Positions 56,096 through 59,114 of a DNA stretch of 64,000 nt are shown in pieces. How positions within the stretch are numbered: the first letter of the stretch is position 1; each line of letters opens with the position of its first letter. A program made the translations under genes and the position numbers. Source of the stretch: Diphasiastrum complanatum (taxonomy: Eukaryota > Streptophyta > Lycopodiopsida > Lycopodiales > Lycopodiaceae); the NCBI GenBank assembly GCA_029204225.1, contig CM055097.1, positions 47,182,617-47,246,616 on the forward strand, given 5' to 3'. A model generated the notes under the pieces. The model worked only from the letters and a program-made list of their open reading frames with translations, was not told the origin of the DNA and ran no database searches.

Positions 56096-58270
56096 ACGAA
56101 GAACAAAAAAAAAAAGAGAAAAACGGGACCCCTCTGTAATCAGGTCCCATGAGAAGAAAAAATTTCCAAGGAATCGTCCAAATCGGATTCGCGATTCAAT
56201 CAGCATAGAATCGCGATTCAGTGAAACTATAGGCTAGCATCTTGAGCAATGCTTCATGGGCGCGTTTCGTGCGTCGTTTCATACGCGTTTCGAAACGCGT
56301 ATGAAACGTCTTGTTCAGGTTCGAAACAGGAAAAAAAATTTAGGGTTTTTTTTTTTTTTAATGTGTTTTTGAGGGTCTTTGGGGTTTACAGATGTCATAG
56401 AAAGTCTAGTAACAAGTAGATACATCCAATTTCATGAGAATGCTCTAGAGAATGCAATTTCAAGAGGAGAAGCTGTGTATGGCGACTATGGTCACTTTCC
56501 TCAATCAATTATTGATACTGTCATGGATAGGTTATTAGGTTGCGAGAATCTGTTCATGCCCATTGCCAGTACATACTACAAAGCTTATGGCGCGATTTTT
56601 GGGGTTTACAGATGTCATCGACAGTCTAGTAATAAGTAGATACATCCAATTTCATGAGAATGCTCTAGAGAAATTAGAATGCAATTTCAAGAGGAGAAGC
56701 TGTGTAGGTGATTATGGTCACTTTCCTCTGTCAATTATTGAAATTATTAATACTATCATGGATAGGTTATTAGGTTGCGAGAATCTGTTCATGCCCATTG
56801 CCAGTACATACTACAAAGCTTATGGCAAGGTTTCAAAAAAAAAAAATGGTTTTTTTTCTTTTTTCTTTTTTTTTTTTTGTCGTTTCGAACACTGAAACGG
56901 CGTTTCGAAACGGGGTCATTTCGTACGTCCCGTTTCGAACGCGTTTCAGCATTCGAAACGCGTTTCGAGGAAACTGATCTTGAGGTGCATGTAAGGATAG
57001 TCTTGGTTGCTGACCTTGACTCAACGTAGGTCAATTTTATCATGTATTTTGTTAGCTTTGTCGGTTGAGTCACCATAGATATCAACGTGCAATTATTACT
57101 TTGGGGTTAAAGGGATGCTTGACGGTATCATGATTGGTCATGCTACATAAGACGCATGCCTTTTGGGCTTGCATGATGTATGACAGGTCGATAATGGAAT
57201 GAAACAAATTACTCTAATTCATAATAGACGTAGCTAGTTTTAAAATATTTTTTCTAGGTGATCCAGGCCTCTAGTCTACATTGTAAAATACTAGCAGTTA
57301 AAAAATGGTAATCTGCTAGTTCTAGAAGCTTCATCACATAGGATAAAAAGTTCTTGCAGCTGTCTGAACTGCAATGCTTTTAATCTGGAATGAGATATAT
57401 GAGTACAATGCCAACTGCAGTTCAACCTGTAGTATAATAGCTTACCCCTGCAAGTGCATGTTGGACTTGAACAAGAGAATCATTCTTCAATGAAAGCTGA
57501 AACCTCTGTAACTGCTCCTCAAATCTTGCTATCTCCTTAAGATCAGCTTCTGCTTTACTACCATGTAGTGAAAGCTTTCTTTCACAAGCACCTAATATAG
57601 CTGCTGCAATATTAAGTGGAGTCTCAAGTTTCAGTCGCAATCTTTCAGCTCCTGCATCTGTTGACCTTTGGAGAAAACCAAGGATAAAATTTTCTAAAGT
57701 TTCGAATCCACTACTTTCCCACAAGTCATTTTTGGACAGTAACTCTCTATCCAGTGTCCCATCTTCTCTTGTAGCTGCTAGCTTTGATTGCAACCCATGT
57801 CGCGCAGAAACAGGAAACATAAGGACCTGATCAATGCTGAGAAGTCGGCGTATGTTGTCCTCTACAAACTTTATCACCTCTTCCAGCTGCCTTTCACAAC
57901 AAAGAACATCATGTATAACGTTTAAGGGGGAGGGCCCATTGTCATACATAGATTGCATTTTAAAAAAAAGCTCACTTAGGTCCATTGATTTAGCACAATA
58001 GGAGGCTTAAGTAGTATCATCCAATGTATGGCAGGTATCGCTTTACTGTTCGAAAACTTGGAAAAGAACCGACAATGCCAAGCTGCCATACTAGGTAAAT
58101 GAAATGAGAACTCGTAATTTCAGTAACTGTCAGCTGCTTGTCAAGTTGCTAACAATGATGAAAAATCTGGTCATTGTACTTACCTCAGAAGGCTGAGATA
58201 GTACATCCATTTTGTTTAATATGAATATTATTTTTTTCTCCCATCGACGTATGTATCGGAGAAAACTCAC
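1482..58270 (-). CDS. FZL: FZL (FZO-like) chloroplast dynamin-type GTPase, C-terminal half, six exons
   Basis: FZL is a dynamin/mitofusin-type GTPase of chloroplast membranes, known to shape thylakoids. Six exons on the minus strand (58270-58184, 57886-57446, 45344-45177, 44124-43894, 26195-26080, 1761-1482) splice at GT-AG sites. Their lengths (87, 441, 168, 231, 116, 280) sum to 1323 bases, that is 440 codons plus TAA, with no internal stop. Visible motifs in order are the G4 motif NKMD, the G5 motif PVSAR, a helical stalk, a Gly/Ala-rich membrane hairpin ([10 protein letters not shown]...LPTTLEDL...LGLCSAGG) and a C-terminal helical segment. Spacing agrees with the FZL family across every exon junction. 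Introns are 297, 12101, 1052, 17698 and 24318 bases. The N-terminal half (transit peptide, G1-G3) is outside the window. The open frame argues for a live gene rather than a pseudogene. The family assignment rests on recall of the family, not on a search. Confidence 0.9.
1762..3663. other. FZL intron sequence, nothing identified
   Basis: This is the intron tract next to the terminal exon. Around 2968-3180 a run of GTTCCGGAA/CATTCTGGAACGC-like words in both orientations hints at a small degraded inverted-repeat element. The ends and a target duplication could not be defined. Nothing else was identified. Confidence 0.4.
3664..3730 (-). mobile_element. 3' end of a LINE remnant (downstream part)
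   Basis: Read on the minus strand, this stretch ends with a block (CACACTTGACATGTACTT ... CCTTTTGG ... GACATTAATGAAG) that recurs near 16740-16990 and 54490-54545. It is the 3' terminal signature of the LINE family here. Element B is inserted at 3731, and the LINE resumes at 15526 across a GAAAT duplication. Confidence 0.65.
3731..4194 (-). repeat. Element B 3' LTR
   Basis: 464 bp. Its termini are AGTTA and TAACT, a 5-bp inverted pair, in place of the usual TG...CA. The boundaries are fixed by the flanking GAAAT duplication and by the point where the two LTR copies diverge. Confidence 0.9.
4195..5979 (-). pseudogene. Element B integrase and chromodomain-like tail
   Basis: The frame enters at the end of RNase H ([21 protein letters not shown]) and continues with an integrase. 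The zinc-binding part has H, H, C and C in [11 protein letters not shown]...HTCDFC, and the catalytic core includes [19 protein letters not shown] and DGQSEV, which supply the D, D and E residues. The C-terminal part includes [15 protein letters not shown] chromodomain-like VLVQWDRRP and EEATWE is present in a neighbouring frame near 4385-4440, so one frameshift separates it. The open frame runs on into the LTR, which is read-through. Confidence 0.85.
5867..7161 (-). pseudogene. Element B reverse transcriptase and RNase H
   Basis: Minus-strand order is an RT N-terminal part (about 7161-6900, ends in a frameshift), the RT palm (6826-6263; [13 protein letters not shown] with the motif A Asp, and YFDDILIYS), then RNase H (6214-5867; [24 protein letters not shown]). 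The catalytic motifs are intact, but at least three frame changes (near 6900, 6240 and 5900) break the polyprotein. Confidence 0.85.
7243..7710 (-). pseudogene. Element B aspartic protease
   Basis: The motif [14 protein letters not shown] (canonical DTG) is followed, in another frame, by [10 protein letters not shown], the second retropepsin landmark. A frameshift near 7470 splits the domain. The frame change from gag occurs at a run of six C on the minus strand near 7711-7716, so a homopolymer slip or an ancestral programmed shift are both possible. Confidence 0.8.
7711..8556 (-). CDS. Element B gag
   Basis: 281 codons from ATG at 8556. The N-terminal part is acidic and helical ([20 protein letters not shown]), followed by a proline-rich segment. 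The retrotransposon gag core has [28 protein letters not shown] and [11 protein letters not shown] see no CCHC zinc knuckle before the stop. The stop comes just where the protease frame takes over. Confidence 0.8.
   Translation of the reverse strand: MTMDTSPTSFEPRIPSSTYLDEVRHEFRDHLREAMSDVRTDLRQELRETFTALSAQIATLSLQSNVSPLSPPVPRQRTFPPPETPSSSGPLPRDFKDKVQLTVYSGSADGNELENWYSKLETYFLMFPKTDIQRIHLAALHLEGHAATWWRMFRQTASHPGLASWTEFMTTLRLAMIDPQWLIRQRDMFHSLSHTGDLAAYTTWFTELSYLFPDISTLELSKSPDHIACDCRQPATATAVYFHDADTPDDSPDSAICLHILDDDPLVDQFATPNEPVPDPP
8794..9050. repeat. Tandem repeat in element B leader
   Basis: Four imperfect copies of a unit beginning GGGCG(C/A)TGGACAGCCTCC start near 8794, 8861, 8941 and 8999. 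Units are 58 to 80 bp; the last two are nearly identical. They lie upstream of gag in the untranslated leader on the transcribed strand. Confidence 0.85.
9288..9645 (+). repeat. Element A 5' LTR
   Basis: It begins TGTTACGAG and ends TTACA. The first bases form a perfect 16-bp palindrome, GTTACGAGCTCGTAAC. The inverted repeat around a G-box in U3 has one change here (CATGTG for CACGTG). Confidence 0.95.
9647..9659 (+). other. Primer-binding site, element A
   Basis: TGGTATCAGAGCC is complementary to the 3' end of plant initiator-Met tRNA. It lies one base after the 5' LTR, the standard minus-strand priming position. Confidence 0.9.
9660..10417 (+). other. Element A untranslated leader
   Basis: About 760 bases between the PBS and the gag ATG. 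No long coding frame with a recognisable motif was seen. The leader is also present, diverged, in element C and partly in D. Confidence 0.7.
10418..12439 (+). pseudogene. Element A gag-protease
   Basis: 673 codons. The N-terminal part is acidic and coiled-coil-like ([18 protein letters not shown]). The gag core has [19 protein letters not shown] and [15 protein letters not shown]. The zinc knuckle is [14 protein letters not shown] with C345, C348, H353 and C358. The protease has [12 protein letters not shown] (D437, D438, G439, A440) and DIVLGRDWL. The active-site triad reads DDG in place of D-S/T-G, as in the other copies of this family here. A 2-bp insertion near 12388 relative to element C shifts the frame just before RT, so the last residues are out of frame. 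Confidence 0.9.
12433..14613 (+). pseudogene. Element A RT-RNase H and truncated integrase
   Basis: 726 codons. The RT has [13 protein letters not shown], where the motif A catalytic Asp is Asn (N49), and [10 protein letters not shown] (D113, D114). RNase H has [13 protein letters not shown] and [10 protein letters not shown]. The integrase lacks its zinc domain and the first part of the core: SVEDDDES joins directly to [10 protein letters not shown], an in-frame loss of 191 codons. The last catalytic segment ([15 protein letters not shown]), the C-terminal part ([16 protein letters not shown]) and a chromodomain-like end ([16 protein letters not shown]) remain. Both the RT change and the integrase loss should be inactivating. 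Confidence 0.9.
14645..15002 (+). repeat. Element A 3' LTR
   Basis: 358 bp, preceded by a polypurine tract. It carries the inverted repeat GTCGGCCACGT...ACGTGGCCGAC at 14849-14877, with an intact CACGTG on one arm. Confidence 0.95.
15050..15061 (-). other. Primer-binding site, element B
   Basis: The plus strand reads GCTCTGATACCA, the reverse complement of the initiator-Met tRNA PBS. It touches the LTR at 15062 with no spacer, which supports the unusual LTR terminus TAACT. Confidence 0.9.
15062..15525 (-). repeat. Element B 5' LTR
   Basis: 464 bp with AGTTA/TAACT termini. It is followed by the GAAAT target duplication at 15526-15530. Confidence 0.9.
15526..16718 (-). mobile_element. LINE remnant, upstream part
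   Basis: This continues the LINE whose 3' end is at 3664-3730. On the minus strand near 16680-16560, [23 protein letters not shown] resembles the plus-strand LINE segment [18 protein letters not shown] at about 52790. The region between is degenerate. Most of the reverse transcriptase is absent. Confidence 0.6.
16719..16990 (-). repeat. Two tandem copies of a LINE 3' tail
   Basis: Two roughly 130-bp units (about 16719-16851 and 16852-16990) each read, on the minus strand, TTATATGCCTTTTGG then GACATTAATAAAG and a CTTTC-rich tail. They match the 3' end of the plus-strand LINE at about 54509-54580. The second unit has an expanded AAAG run. Confidence 0.75.
16991..17489. other. Intron tract, nothing firm
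   Basis: It lies between the LINE tails and the gypsy integrase fragment. It may be the 3' non-coding part of that gypsy element, but no LTR was defined. Confidence 0.4.
17490..18063 (-). pseudogene. Degenerate Ty3/gypsy integrase C-terminus (Tat/Athila-like)
   Basis: On the minus strand the order is [20 protein letters not shown], then [22 protein letters not shown], then [20 protein letters not shown]. These are the post-core landmarks of Tat/Athila-type integrases. The parts are in different frames with a stop between them. No LTR, RT or target duplication was found, so it is a fragment. It is unrelated to elements A-E. Confidence 0.75.
18064..18360. other. Intron tract left of the copia element
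   Basis: Probably the upstream continuation of the degenerate gypsy fragment. It ends with CCAAG, the copia target duplication. No intact motif was seen. Confidence 0.4.
18361..19617 (+). repeat. Copia 5' LTR
   Basis: 1257 bp, TGTTGGATT...TCCGACA. It holds repeated words GACACTGTCGC and TTTTTCGCA. Relative to the 3' LTR it has an extra segment of roughly 90 bp near 19050-19140 and an extra CAGTCTGCAG unit near 18462-18490. Confidence 0.92.
19892..20659 (+). CDS. Copia gag
   Basis: 255 codons from ATG. The N-terminal part has [19 protein letters not shown], the start of a copia gag. The UBN2-like core includes [15 protein letters not shown] and [16 protein letters not shown]. It ends in a zinc knuckle C-x2-C-x4-H-x4-C ([14 protein letters not shown]), after which a TGA stops the frame. 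In copia elements gag and pol normally form one frame, so this stop is probably a defect. Confidence 0.88.
   Translation: MDSQSRAGLIADKLNGSNYHLWKFKMKTLLIANESWDVVTGTEVKLEDDTEDPKWKSKDGKAFTLIILNISDTQIGHIAEARTSKEVWDILISLYDVRDVTTKLHLRRKFFTCKMSNGDSLQSHINQFKNLLQQMAAVGSVIDDQDAIMTLLSSLPSTYENWVVIITTHSDLTLTRVITMLLQEDNRRSQDVSSSSSSQALYVNKGSKQQKQKSSKKAATNQKQTQSQGQSSNPQLKQKMFCRYCKRNNHEIKDC
20735..21822 (+). pseudogene. Copia protease and integrase, broken
   Basis: The protease motif is [11 protein letters not shown], with Arg for the Gly of DSGA. The pre-integrase region is largely missing near 21010. The integrase core keeps [20 protein letters not shown] and SNGLAEREN, the D, D and E positions, with an in-frame TGA near 21268 and further breaks. 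It should be inactive. Confidence 0.88.
22059..23634 (+). pseudogene. Copia reverse transcriptase and RNase H, broken
   Basis: The RT starts at [13 protein letters not shown] and has [13 protein letters not shown] (motif A Asp kept). LYVDNTLLF at about 22640 replaces the canonical YVDD, losing one catalytic Asp. RNase H has [28 protein letters not shown] and [10 protein letters not shown], and the end is [11 protein letters not shown]. Stops interrupt near 22618, 22840 and 23334. Confidence 0.9.
23642..24786 (+). repeat. Copia 3' LTR
   Basis: 1145 bp, preceded by the polypurine tract and followed by CCAAG. It lacks a segment of about 90 bp near 24305 present in the 5' copy, with the short repeat CAATC/CAATCA at the break. 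Confidence 0.92.
24787..26079. other. FZL intron tract with a GA microsatellite
   Basis: A (GA)n run lies at about 24895-24937. No coding region, LTR or transposon end was recognised. The short frames here have no motif. Confidence 0.5.
26080..26195 (-). CDS. FZL: FZL exon, membrane hairpin
   Basis: This 116-bp exon, absent from simple long-ORF scans, encodes 38 residues: [15 protein letters not shown], then a hydrophobic stretch with LPTTLEDL and LGLCSAGG. This is the predicted membrane-inserting hairpin of FZL and its most conserved C-terminal block. The acceptor is TTATAG and the donor GTAAAT, leaving two bases (GG) that pair with the first base of the final exon. It sits alone between introns of 17.7 and 24.3 kb. 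Skipping it would shift the frame. Confidence 0.9.
26196..26807. repeat. FZL intron tract with short tandem repeats
   Basis: Around 26655-26745 a roughly 30-bp unit containing GAGATTTGCAAAATGAGCT recurs three times with changes. Otherwise nothing was identified. The hAT copy H1 begins abruptly at about 26808. Confidence 0.5.
26808..26979 (+). pseudogene. H1 fragment of the second hAT ORF
   Basis: The frame matches the C-terminal 57 codons of the convergent ORF in H2 ([13 protein letters not shown] ... NNAPDEG ... ESVEDQ stop) with no indel. One CAG-to-TAG change makes a premature stop (RAN-stop-EAARAN). The N-terminal part is missing because H1 is truncated here. Confidence 0.8.
27524..28459 (-). 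pseudogene. H1 proline-rich C-terminal region of the hAT protein
   Basis: It matches the last exon of H2 ([20 protein letters not shown] ... [18 protein letters not shown] ... [11 protein letters not shown]). It includes an AT-hook-like basic GRPKG block. A CAG-to-TAG stop falls at about 28068. The N-terminal end of the exon is fused to the wrong upstream part by the internal deletion at about 28398. Confidence 0.75.
28503..29919 (-). pseudogene. H1 transposase, DUF659-like middle part
   Basis: On the minus strand, after the element C insertion, a Pro/Ser-rich linker leads to a degraded SDGWTD block (about 29230), then [34 protein letters not shown] and a TRFA segment. These are landmarks of the DUF659 family of plant hAT transposases. 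Frameshifts and stops occur near 29310, 29260, 29150 and 28650. Confidence 0.8.
29925..30282 (-). repeat. Element C 3' LTR
   Basis: 358 bp with the terminal palindrome GTTACGAGCTCGTAAC and the G-box inverted repeat at 30050-30078. Confidence 0.95.
30294..32300 (-). CDS. Element C RNase H and integrase
   Basis: 668 codons open. RNase H has [13 protein letters not shown] and [10 protein letters not shown]. The integrase zinc domain has [10 protein letters not shown] and CQKCQ. The core has [19 protein letters not shown] and DGQTERVNQ, giving D, D and E. The C-terminal part is [16 protein letters not shown], with a chromodomain-like [16 protein letters not shown]. This is the complete version of the integrase that is deleted in element A. 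The extreme C-terminus differs in frame from element A by a single base. Confidence 0.92.
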   Translation of the reverse strand: MVETDASDFAVGAVLTQGGRPVAFESKKLEPAQTRYSAYEKELFSIVHALKTWRHYLYGANFEVLTDHESLRYLCNQPELRGRKARWAELMQEFDMSIRYRRGKFNTVADALSRMPMINELSFTQIRNELLESLRGKCQHDAFFSIIWNSVQNRQLQTPEPVPGAGASSSKNTAASVEDDNESEYTSSDDVEDSEPVLPKQTPVVEGQLTQGFKWKQYSIQDEYLLYRDRVCVPNSEDYRQQVLYECHDNPSAGHPGIQKTYELLRRQFFWPSMKKDVHQYVTSCQKCQVNKAERLKAGGLLHPLEIPAGKWESISMDFIVGLPKTQKGNDAIWVTVDRLTKMAHFIPTKTTVRAPELARLFVDGLFKLYGLPSGIVSDQDSKFTGNFWKAVFHHLHTKLNMSTIDHPQTDGQTERVNQVLEDMLRAYVSKRQTNWEEYLSILEFAYNSTKHSATGYSPFMLMYGFQPRSPTAVGFKQEKVEAARNFLEDLNQMIEHAKRSIRQSQDRARHYADPHRRDVQFSTGEKVYLRVPVDSKTLKSGVCAKLSPRYCGPFTISRRLGEVTYELELPHSSKVFPVFHVSQLRKALTRSKDLVGDSVLVLPLDPQQPPHEPEEILDSRETQTRHTLYREYLVKWNDQPVENATWERGSVLRKIFPDFVLEDQDGS
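32376..33905 (-). CDS. Element C protease and reverse transcriptase
   Basis: 509 codons open. The protease has [12 protein letters not shown] (DDGA) and [11 protein letters not shown] has [13 protein letters not shown] with the motif A Asp intact, and [14 protein letters not shown] at the RT/RNase H border, where element A has CAG, separates it from the RNase H-integrase frame. Upstream, the A-run frameshift separates it from gag. Confidence 0.92.
   Translation of the reverse strand: MYHEDHEHCCQLTSAMLARPFSFGPHDLVRMHGKVGNQSVRVMVDDGATHNFINHTLVKKLKLPEVPSQHRYIVSLAKGEDKKIWETMVSKLNLGIQGYQDQINFQIMHLDRTDIVLGRDWLYSLGPSLHRNYQENTLSFQYKGREIQLHGEHDVPNSPMVCSSELCQLIGDEDHQVFLCDFQFIPEVSISSSIQQKISKLETLLSKFKDVFPEDLPHGLPPSREVDHVINLVPGTAPVSKPPYRVSRTEDEETTRQLTDYLGKGQIQTSSSPWASPVLLVKKKEGSLRLCVDYRALNKVTIKNKYPMPRADELFDQLDGAKFFSKIDLKSGYHQVRIKSEDVSKTAFRTRHGHYEFKVMPFGLTNAPATFMTLMNSVLRPYLGKFVVVFLDDILVYSKTRKEHLKHLRKVFRLLRKHKLYAKQSKCEFFVEEVAYLGHIISSDGIKMDPNKVKAILSWLRPQNILELQIFLGLAGYYRRFVKEYAQTAVPMTNLRKGKGKEFIWESAQ
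33979..35082 (-). CDS. Element C gag
   Basis: 367 codons from ATG, nearly identical to element A gag. The coiled-coil N-terminal part, the gag core ([19 protein letters not shown]) and the knuckle [14 protein letters not shown] are present. It ends early at KKT because of one extra base in the A run just after the knuckle. Confidence 0.92.
   Translation of the reverse strand: MTTPQGPDQPQEKGFDELETEALAYRKGKEPMEVEEQEQFAEELDELVTKEQFLQLVTEVDELKLALANFKSSVDDSFAELKNLILSSAKGSLPSTSQLSPSPLPSVSGETLRSHPSVFKDLKPPTFNGEEKDRNADILQTFLSKWKNIHALKQTPDHLQAIEASLSLGPMAYKWWLNLQETGQTPRSWKAFEEAFLREFLPENELDRAWEAWERTVMDKSLIQYISQYREAILKIKNMDDYQKIRGFVRGLKDEYKVEVQRNSPTTLEQALRYAQIYDDSVGRKRARQQPLSEQLPQKDFQFKKKFLKRKKEDKFKGEAPQKRPSLIQPLKPDDFEKAKQERLCFVCMSKGHTVRQCPKGPFTKKT
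35872..35883 (-). other. Primer-binding site, element C
   Basis: The plus strand reads GCTCTGATACCA, one base from the LTR at 35885. It is the same tRNA-iMet site as in element A. Confidence 0.9.
35885..36242 (-). repeat. Element C 5' LTR
   Basis: 358 bp. I find no difference from the other LTR of element C. The G-box inverted repeat lies at 36010-36038. Confidence 0.95.
36243..36886 (-). pseudogene. H1 transposase N-terminal part (BED-like finger)
   Basis: It contains [11 protein letters not shown] and a zinc-finger-like [21 protein letters not shown], with paired Cys and a following His, as in the BED finger of plant hAT transposases. A Ser/Pro-rich linker follows. The true start is unclear, as the first 60 residues of the open frame look like leader or intron. 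Element C interrupts it at 36243. Confidence 0.7.
37052..37118. repeat. H1 5' terminal region with GGTACC repeats
   Basis: Four GGTACC words and several GCGGTACC/GGTACCGC variants lie in 67 bases, ending at the terminus CATAG (read down from 37118). This arrangement is typical of subterminal transposase-binding repeats. Confidence 0.7.
37119..37437. other. Spacer between hAT copies H1 and H2
   Basis: About 320 bases of AT-rich intron sequence. Nothing else was identified. Confidence 0.6.
37480..40067 (+). pseudogene. H2 hAT transposase C-terminal half, four exons
   Basis: Exons 37480-37682, 37797-38142, 38236-38397 and 38500-40067 join at GT-AG sites. They read [50 protein letters not shown] and [10 protein letters not shown], the hAT C-terminal dimerisation landmarks. 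The last exon adds an acidic region and a long proline-rich tail with a [11 protein letters not shown] basic block, ending [12 protein letters not shown] frame change occurs in a GA-rich run at about 38590-38635, before [17 protein letters not shown]. No start codon remains because of the 5' deletion. Confidence 0.82.
40068..40653. other. Tail-to-tail intergenic part of H2
   Basis: This separates the ends of the two convergent H2 genes. It is conserved in H1 (about 26980-27520) and probably holds both 3' untranslated regions. Confidence 0.6.
40654..41064 (-). CDS. Second, convergent ORF of the hAT element, function unknown
   Basis: 136 codons if started at 41064, or 122 from the internal Met at 41022 ([16 protein letters not shown]). 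I do not recognise the family. It is highly charged, with a basic helical start ([19 protein letters not shown]), an Ala/Pro hinge ([17 protein letters not shown]), a basic block ([20 protein letters not shown]) and an acidic end ([11 protein letters not shown]). It runs inward from the 3' terminus, opposite to the transposase. The C-terminal 57 codons are kept in H1 without indels, which suggests past selection on the protein. A small DNA-binding or coiled-coil accessory protein is a guess from composition. Confidence 0.6.
   Translation of the reverse strand: MFKDQGAVRRRSIEMAERIPPKPEGKARRKLEEDIRRHNERHRKQEADIREMLRQTRQRNPEPEPPAAAAVDPVPAVELDLDEQIGMNFTRRQLIMVRERAARRRANQEAARANREAEQELQNNAPDEGEESVEDQ
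41240..41425. repeat. Tandem duplication in H2 3' subterminal region
   Basis: A unit of about 95 bp (containing CCCCCATGTGATGCT and TGTTGGTCTCCCATTGG) occurs just over twice. It lies upstream of the second ORF, in its presumed promoter region. Confidence 0.75.
41573..41673. repeat. H2 3' terminal GGTACC array
   Basis: Seven GGTACC words in about 100 bases, many as GGCGGTACC or GGTACCGGC in both orientations, end at the terminus CTATG. They correspond to the array at the 5' end of H1. Confidence 0.8.
41682..43893. other. FZL intron tract, nothing identified
   Basis: AT-rich intron to the right of H2. No coding motif or transposon terminus was seen. Confidence 0.5.
43894..44124 (-). CDS. FZL: FZL exon, stalk to membrane region
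   Basis: This 77-codon phase-0 exon starts [13 protein letters not shown] after GTGCAG and ends LEQEIREV before GTTTGT. The WLESN and EQEIREV blocks correspond to conserved FZL segments. Joining to the next exon gives [12 protein letters not shown], the family spacing. The donor GTTTGT is weak but canonical GT. Confidence 0.88.
44125..45176. other. FZL intron, 1052 bp
   Basis: One of the two short introns of the visible gene part. No insertion was recognised. Confidence 0.75.
45177..45344 (-). CDS. FZL: FZL exon, stalk
   Basis: This 56-codon phase-0 exon runs [11 protein letters not shown] to AYSDTE. It is bounded by ATTGCAG on its 5' side and GTATTT on its 3' side. It is predicted to be helical. 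The match to FZL is in the leucine-rich pattern ([11 protein letters not shown]) rather than a catalytic motif. It is separated from the G5 exon by 12.1 kb of transposon-filled intron. Confidence 0.85.
45345..46481. other. FZL intron tract, nothing identified
   Basis: Intron sequence between the stalk exon and element D. Sentences of similar words (TTTTCAGCAA, GATCTGAAAATTTTCAG) repeat around 45960-46290, but no element was defined. Confidence 0.45.
46482..46838 (+). repeat. Element D 5' LTR
   Basis: 357 bp, about one base shorter than the family LTR. The terminal palindrome has one mismatch (GTTACGAGCTTGTAAC). Confidence 0.9.
47263..48861 (+). pseudogene. Element D knuckle-protease-RT
   Basis: The knuckle [14 protein letters not shown] leads to [12 protein letters not shown] (again DDGA) and a protease landmark altered to [10 protein letters not shown] has [13 protein letters not shown] and [11 protein letters not shown] small deletion near 48812 shifts the frame; the other frame resumes with [14 protein letters not shown] and runs to [13 protein letters not shown] at the inversion point. 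Confidence 0.88.
49043..51683 (-). mobile_element. Element E: inverted gypsy fragment joined to D
   Basis: On the minus strand it runs from the protease ([15 protein letters not shown] at about 51680) through a damaged RT (about 51160-50620), RNase H (about 50340-50000) and integrase (49714-49050, ending at [11 protein letters not shown]). No LTR or gag is present. It closely resembles element C. The overlapping part (protease to RNase H) is an inverted repeat of element D. Stops and frameshifts are present at 51481, 51160-50620 and 49830. Confidence 0.85.
51684..52334. other. FZL intron tract, nothing identified
   Basis: It lies between element E and the LINE fragments. Several GAATCGG/CGAATCGG words occur at 51910-51990. 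No element was defined. Confidence 0.45.
52335..53047 (+). pseudogene. LINE reverse transcriptase fragment 1
   Basis: Starts within the RT catalytic motif ([14 protein letters not shown], where Asn replaces the first Asp of the ADD motif), continues with [21 protein letters not shown] and [12 protein letters not shown], and ends with a C-terminal part ([28 protein letters not shown] in another frame). A stop interrupts the motif region. It is truncated on both sides. Confidence 0.8.
53048..54580 (+). pseudogene. LINE fragment 2 with 3' end
   Basis: Begins at IGVKQGC(F)[14 protein letters not shown], then [16 protein letters not shown] (catalytic ADD intact) and [16 protein letters not shown], then a broken C-terminal region ([10 protein letters not shown]). 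The 3' end at about 54490-54580 has TTATATGCCTTTTGGCATGG, GACATTAATAAAG and a CT tail. It belongs to the same family as fragment 1 and the minus-strand remnants near 3700 and 16700. Confidence 0.82.
54547..54578. repeat. CT microsatellite at LINE 3' end
   Basis: About 16 CT units directly follow TAATAAAGAG. The position suggests it is the terminal tail of the LINE rather than a chance microsatellite. Confidence 0.8.
54581..56260. other. FZL intron tract with minor repeats
   Basis: At 55154-55323 a unit of about 60 bp (GTGCGATTGAAGGCC ... AGCGCT) occurs three times. At 56037-56092 there is a (CT)n run of about 28 units. No coding region was recognised. Confidence 0.6.
56261..56975. mobile_element. 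Possible DNA element with CGTTTCGAAACG ends and duplicated coding-like core
   Basis: Both flanks (56261-56330, 56878-56975) are dense in CGTTTCGAAACG words, including a perfect 34-bp palindrome at 56275-56308. The core is two tandem copies of about 220 bp (56381-56599, 56600-56828), each with an open stretch reading GFTDVI(E/D)SLV(T/I)[12 protein letters not shown] and [21 protein letters not shown] do not recognise the protein. No target duplication was found, so the element type is open. Confidence 0.5.
56976..57445. other. FZL intron tract, nothing identified
   Basis: Intron sequence next to the G5 exon. No feature was recognised. Confidence 0.5.
57446..57886 (-). CDS. FZL: FZL exon, G5 motif and start of stalk
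   Basis: This 147-codon exon starts [11 protein letters not shown] after an acceptor GGCAG and ends HALAG before GTAAGC. FPVSAR is the G5 motif. It continues with a conserved segment ([12 protein letters not shown]) that marks the FZL stalk. The longer open frame upstream of the acceptor is intron read-through: the preceding exon ends in phase 0 at SQPSE, and joining at LEEV gives the family spacing. Confidence 0.9.
57887..58183. other. FZL intron, 297 bp
   Basis: The only intron of ordinary size in the visible gene part; GTAAGT donor, GGCAG acceptor on the minus strand. Confidence 0.8.
58184..58270 (-). CDS. FZL: FZL exon with G4 motif
   Basis: This 29-codon exon reads [13 protein letters not shown] then [20 protein letters not shown] is the guanine-specifying G4 motif (NKxD). 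It is preceded by CAG at the acceptor and followed by GTAAGT. An alternative acceptor five bases further in (after GTGAG) is possible but would change the frame. It is the most 5' exon of FZL that I can see; the G1-G3 exons lie beyond 64000. Confidence 0.88.
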
Positions 58271-59114
58271 CTGCAGATAAGCATATCATCCCTCTTAATA
58301 TATTGTGTGCAATATTACCTCAAGAAGTTATAGGTCAAGCCATTGAAACAATTTTTTATTAGGTCTGCAAATATCTCTGTACCTTTTTGAAAACCAGAAG
58401 ATGTTCAGTATAGCCTCTGTTCATGTTTACCTCTAATAACCTGATTATATCAGCTTTGCAACCAAGCAAAATATTACAACAGCATTATTGTAGTATACAG
58501 AACGGAAAATGCTTAGAAAACCATTTTTTAATTCAAATAACTCCTTAGCATGCAATCTACACAAACATGACCATGCTACACCCAGGCAATAAATACTACA
58601 CGAACAAAGAAATATCCAAATGCCAAATTATAAAACCCTTCATTAATAGGGAAAGTACAGAAATTAAGAGAAGAAAACATGTTTCCAAATAAGAAGACTA
58701 AGATTCTCGGGGGAGGTCCGAGGAACTAAGAGCATTGATGATATTGATGGCATACGTTATGTTCTATAAAGAAGTAAGTAGCCATACTTTTCATGTTGTA
58801 TGAAACACAGCTTTAGACTTACAAATGATTTCTAAAAGAGCCCAATTTCTACCAATTATAATGAACAACATTCCCTTGAATCAGAGTGCAACACAAGTGT
58901 CACACCAGGGAATGTATTGTTGACTTAGTAAGATAGTCCATCTATTGAAGGAATTGATAGTTCCAGTAGGCCAGTGTATTGTTCTACTTTCAAAACACCG
59001 TATGTACTGATGATTAAGTGAAATTAGGATTTCGGCCACCGGCATAGTTGGCACTTTTGTAACCAGGTTTTGTGCTATAAAGTGTCAAGAGAAACATCAG
59101 CCGTGGGTTGGTTT
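58271..59114. other. FZL intron tract upstream of G4 exon
   Basis: No further FZL exon (G3 DTPG region) was found here or elsewhere up to 64000, so this intron is at least 5.7 kb. Confidence 0.5.

Noticed and set aside
57887-57985. Upstream extension of the FZL G5 exon to an ATG at 57985
   Set aside because: It is intron read-through; splicing at the GGCAG acceptor gives the family spacing and frame.
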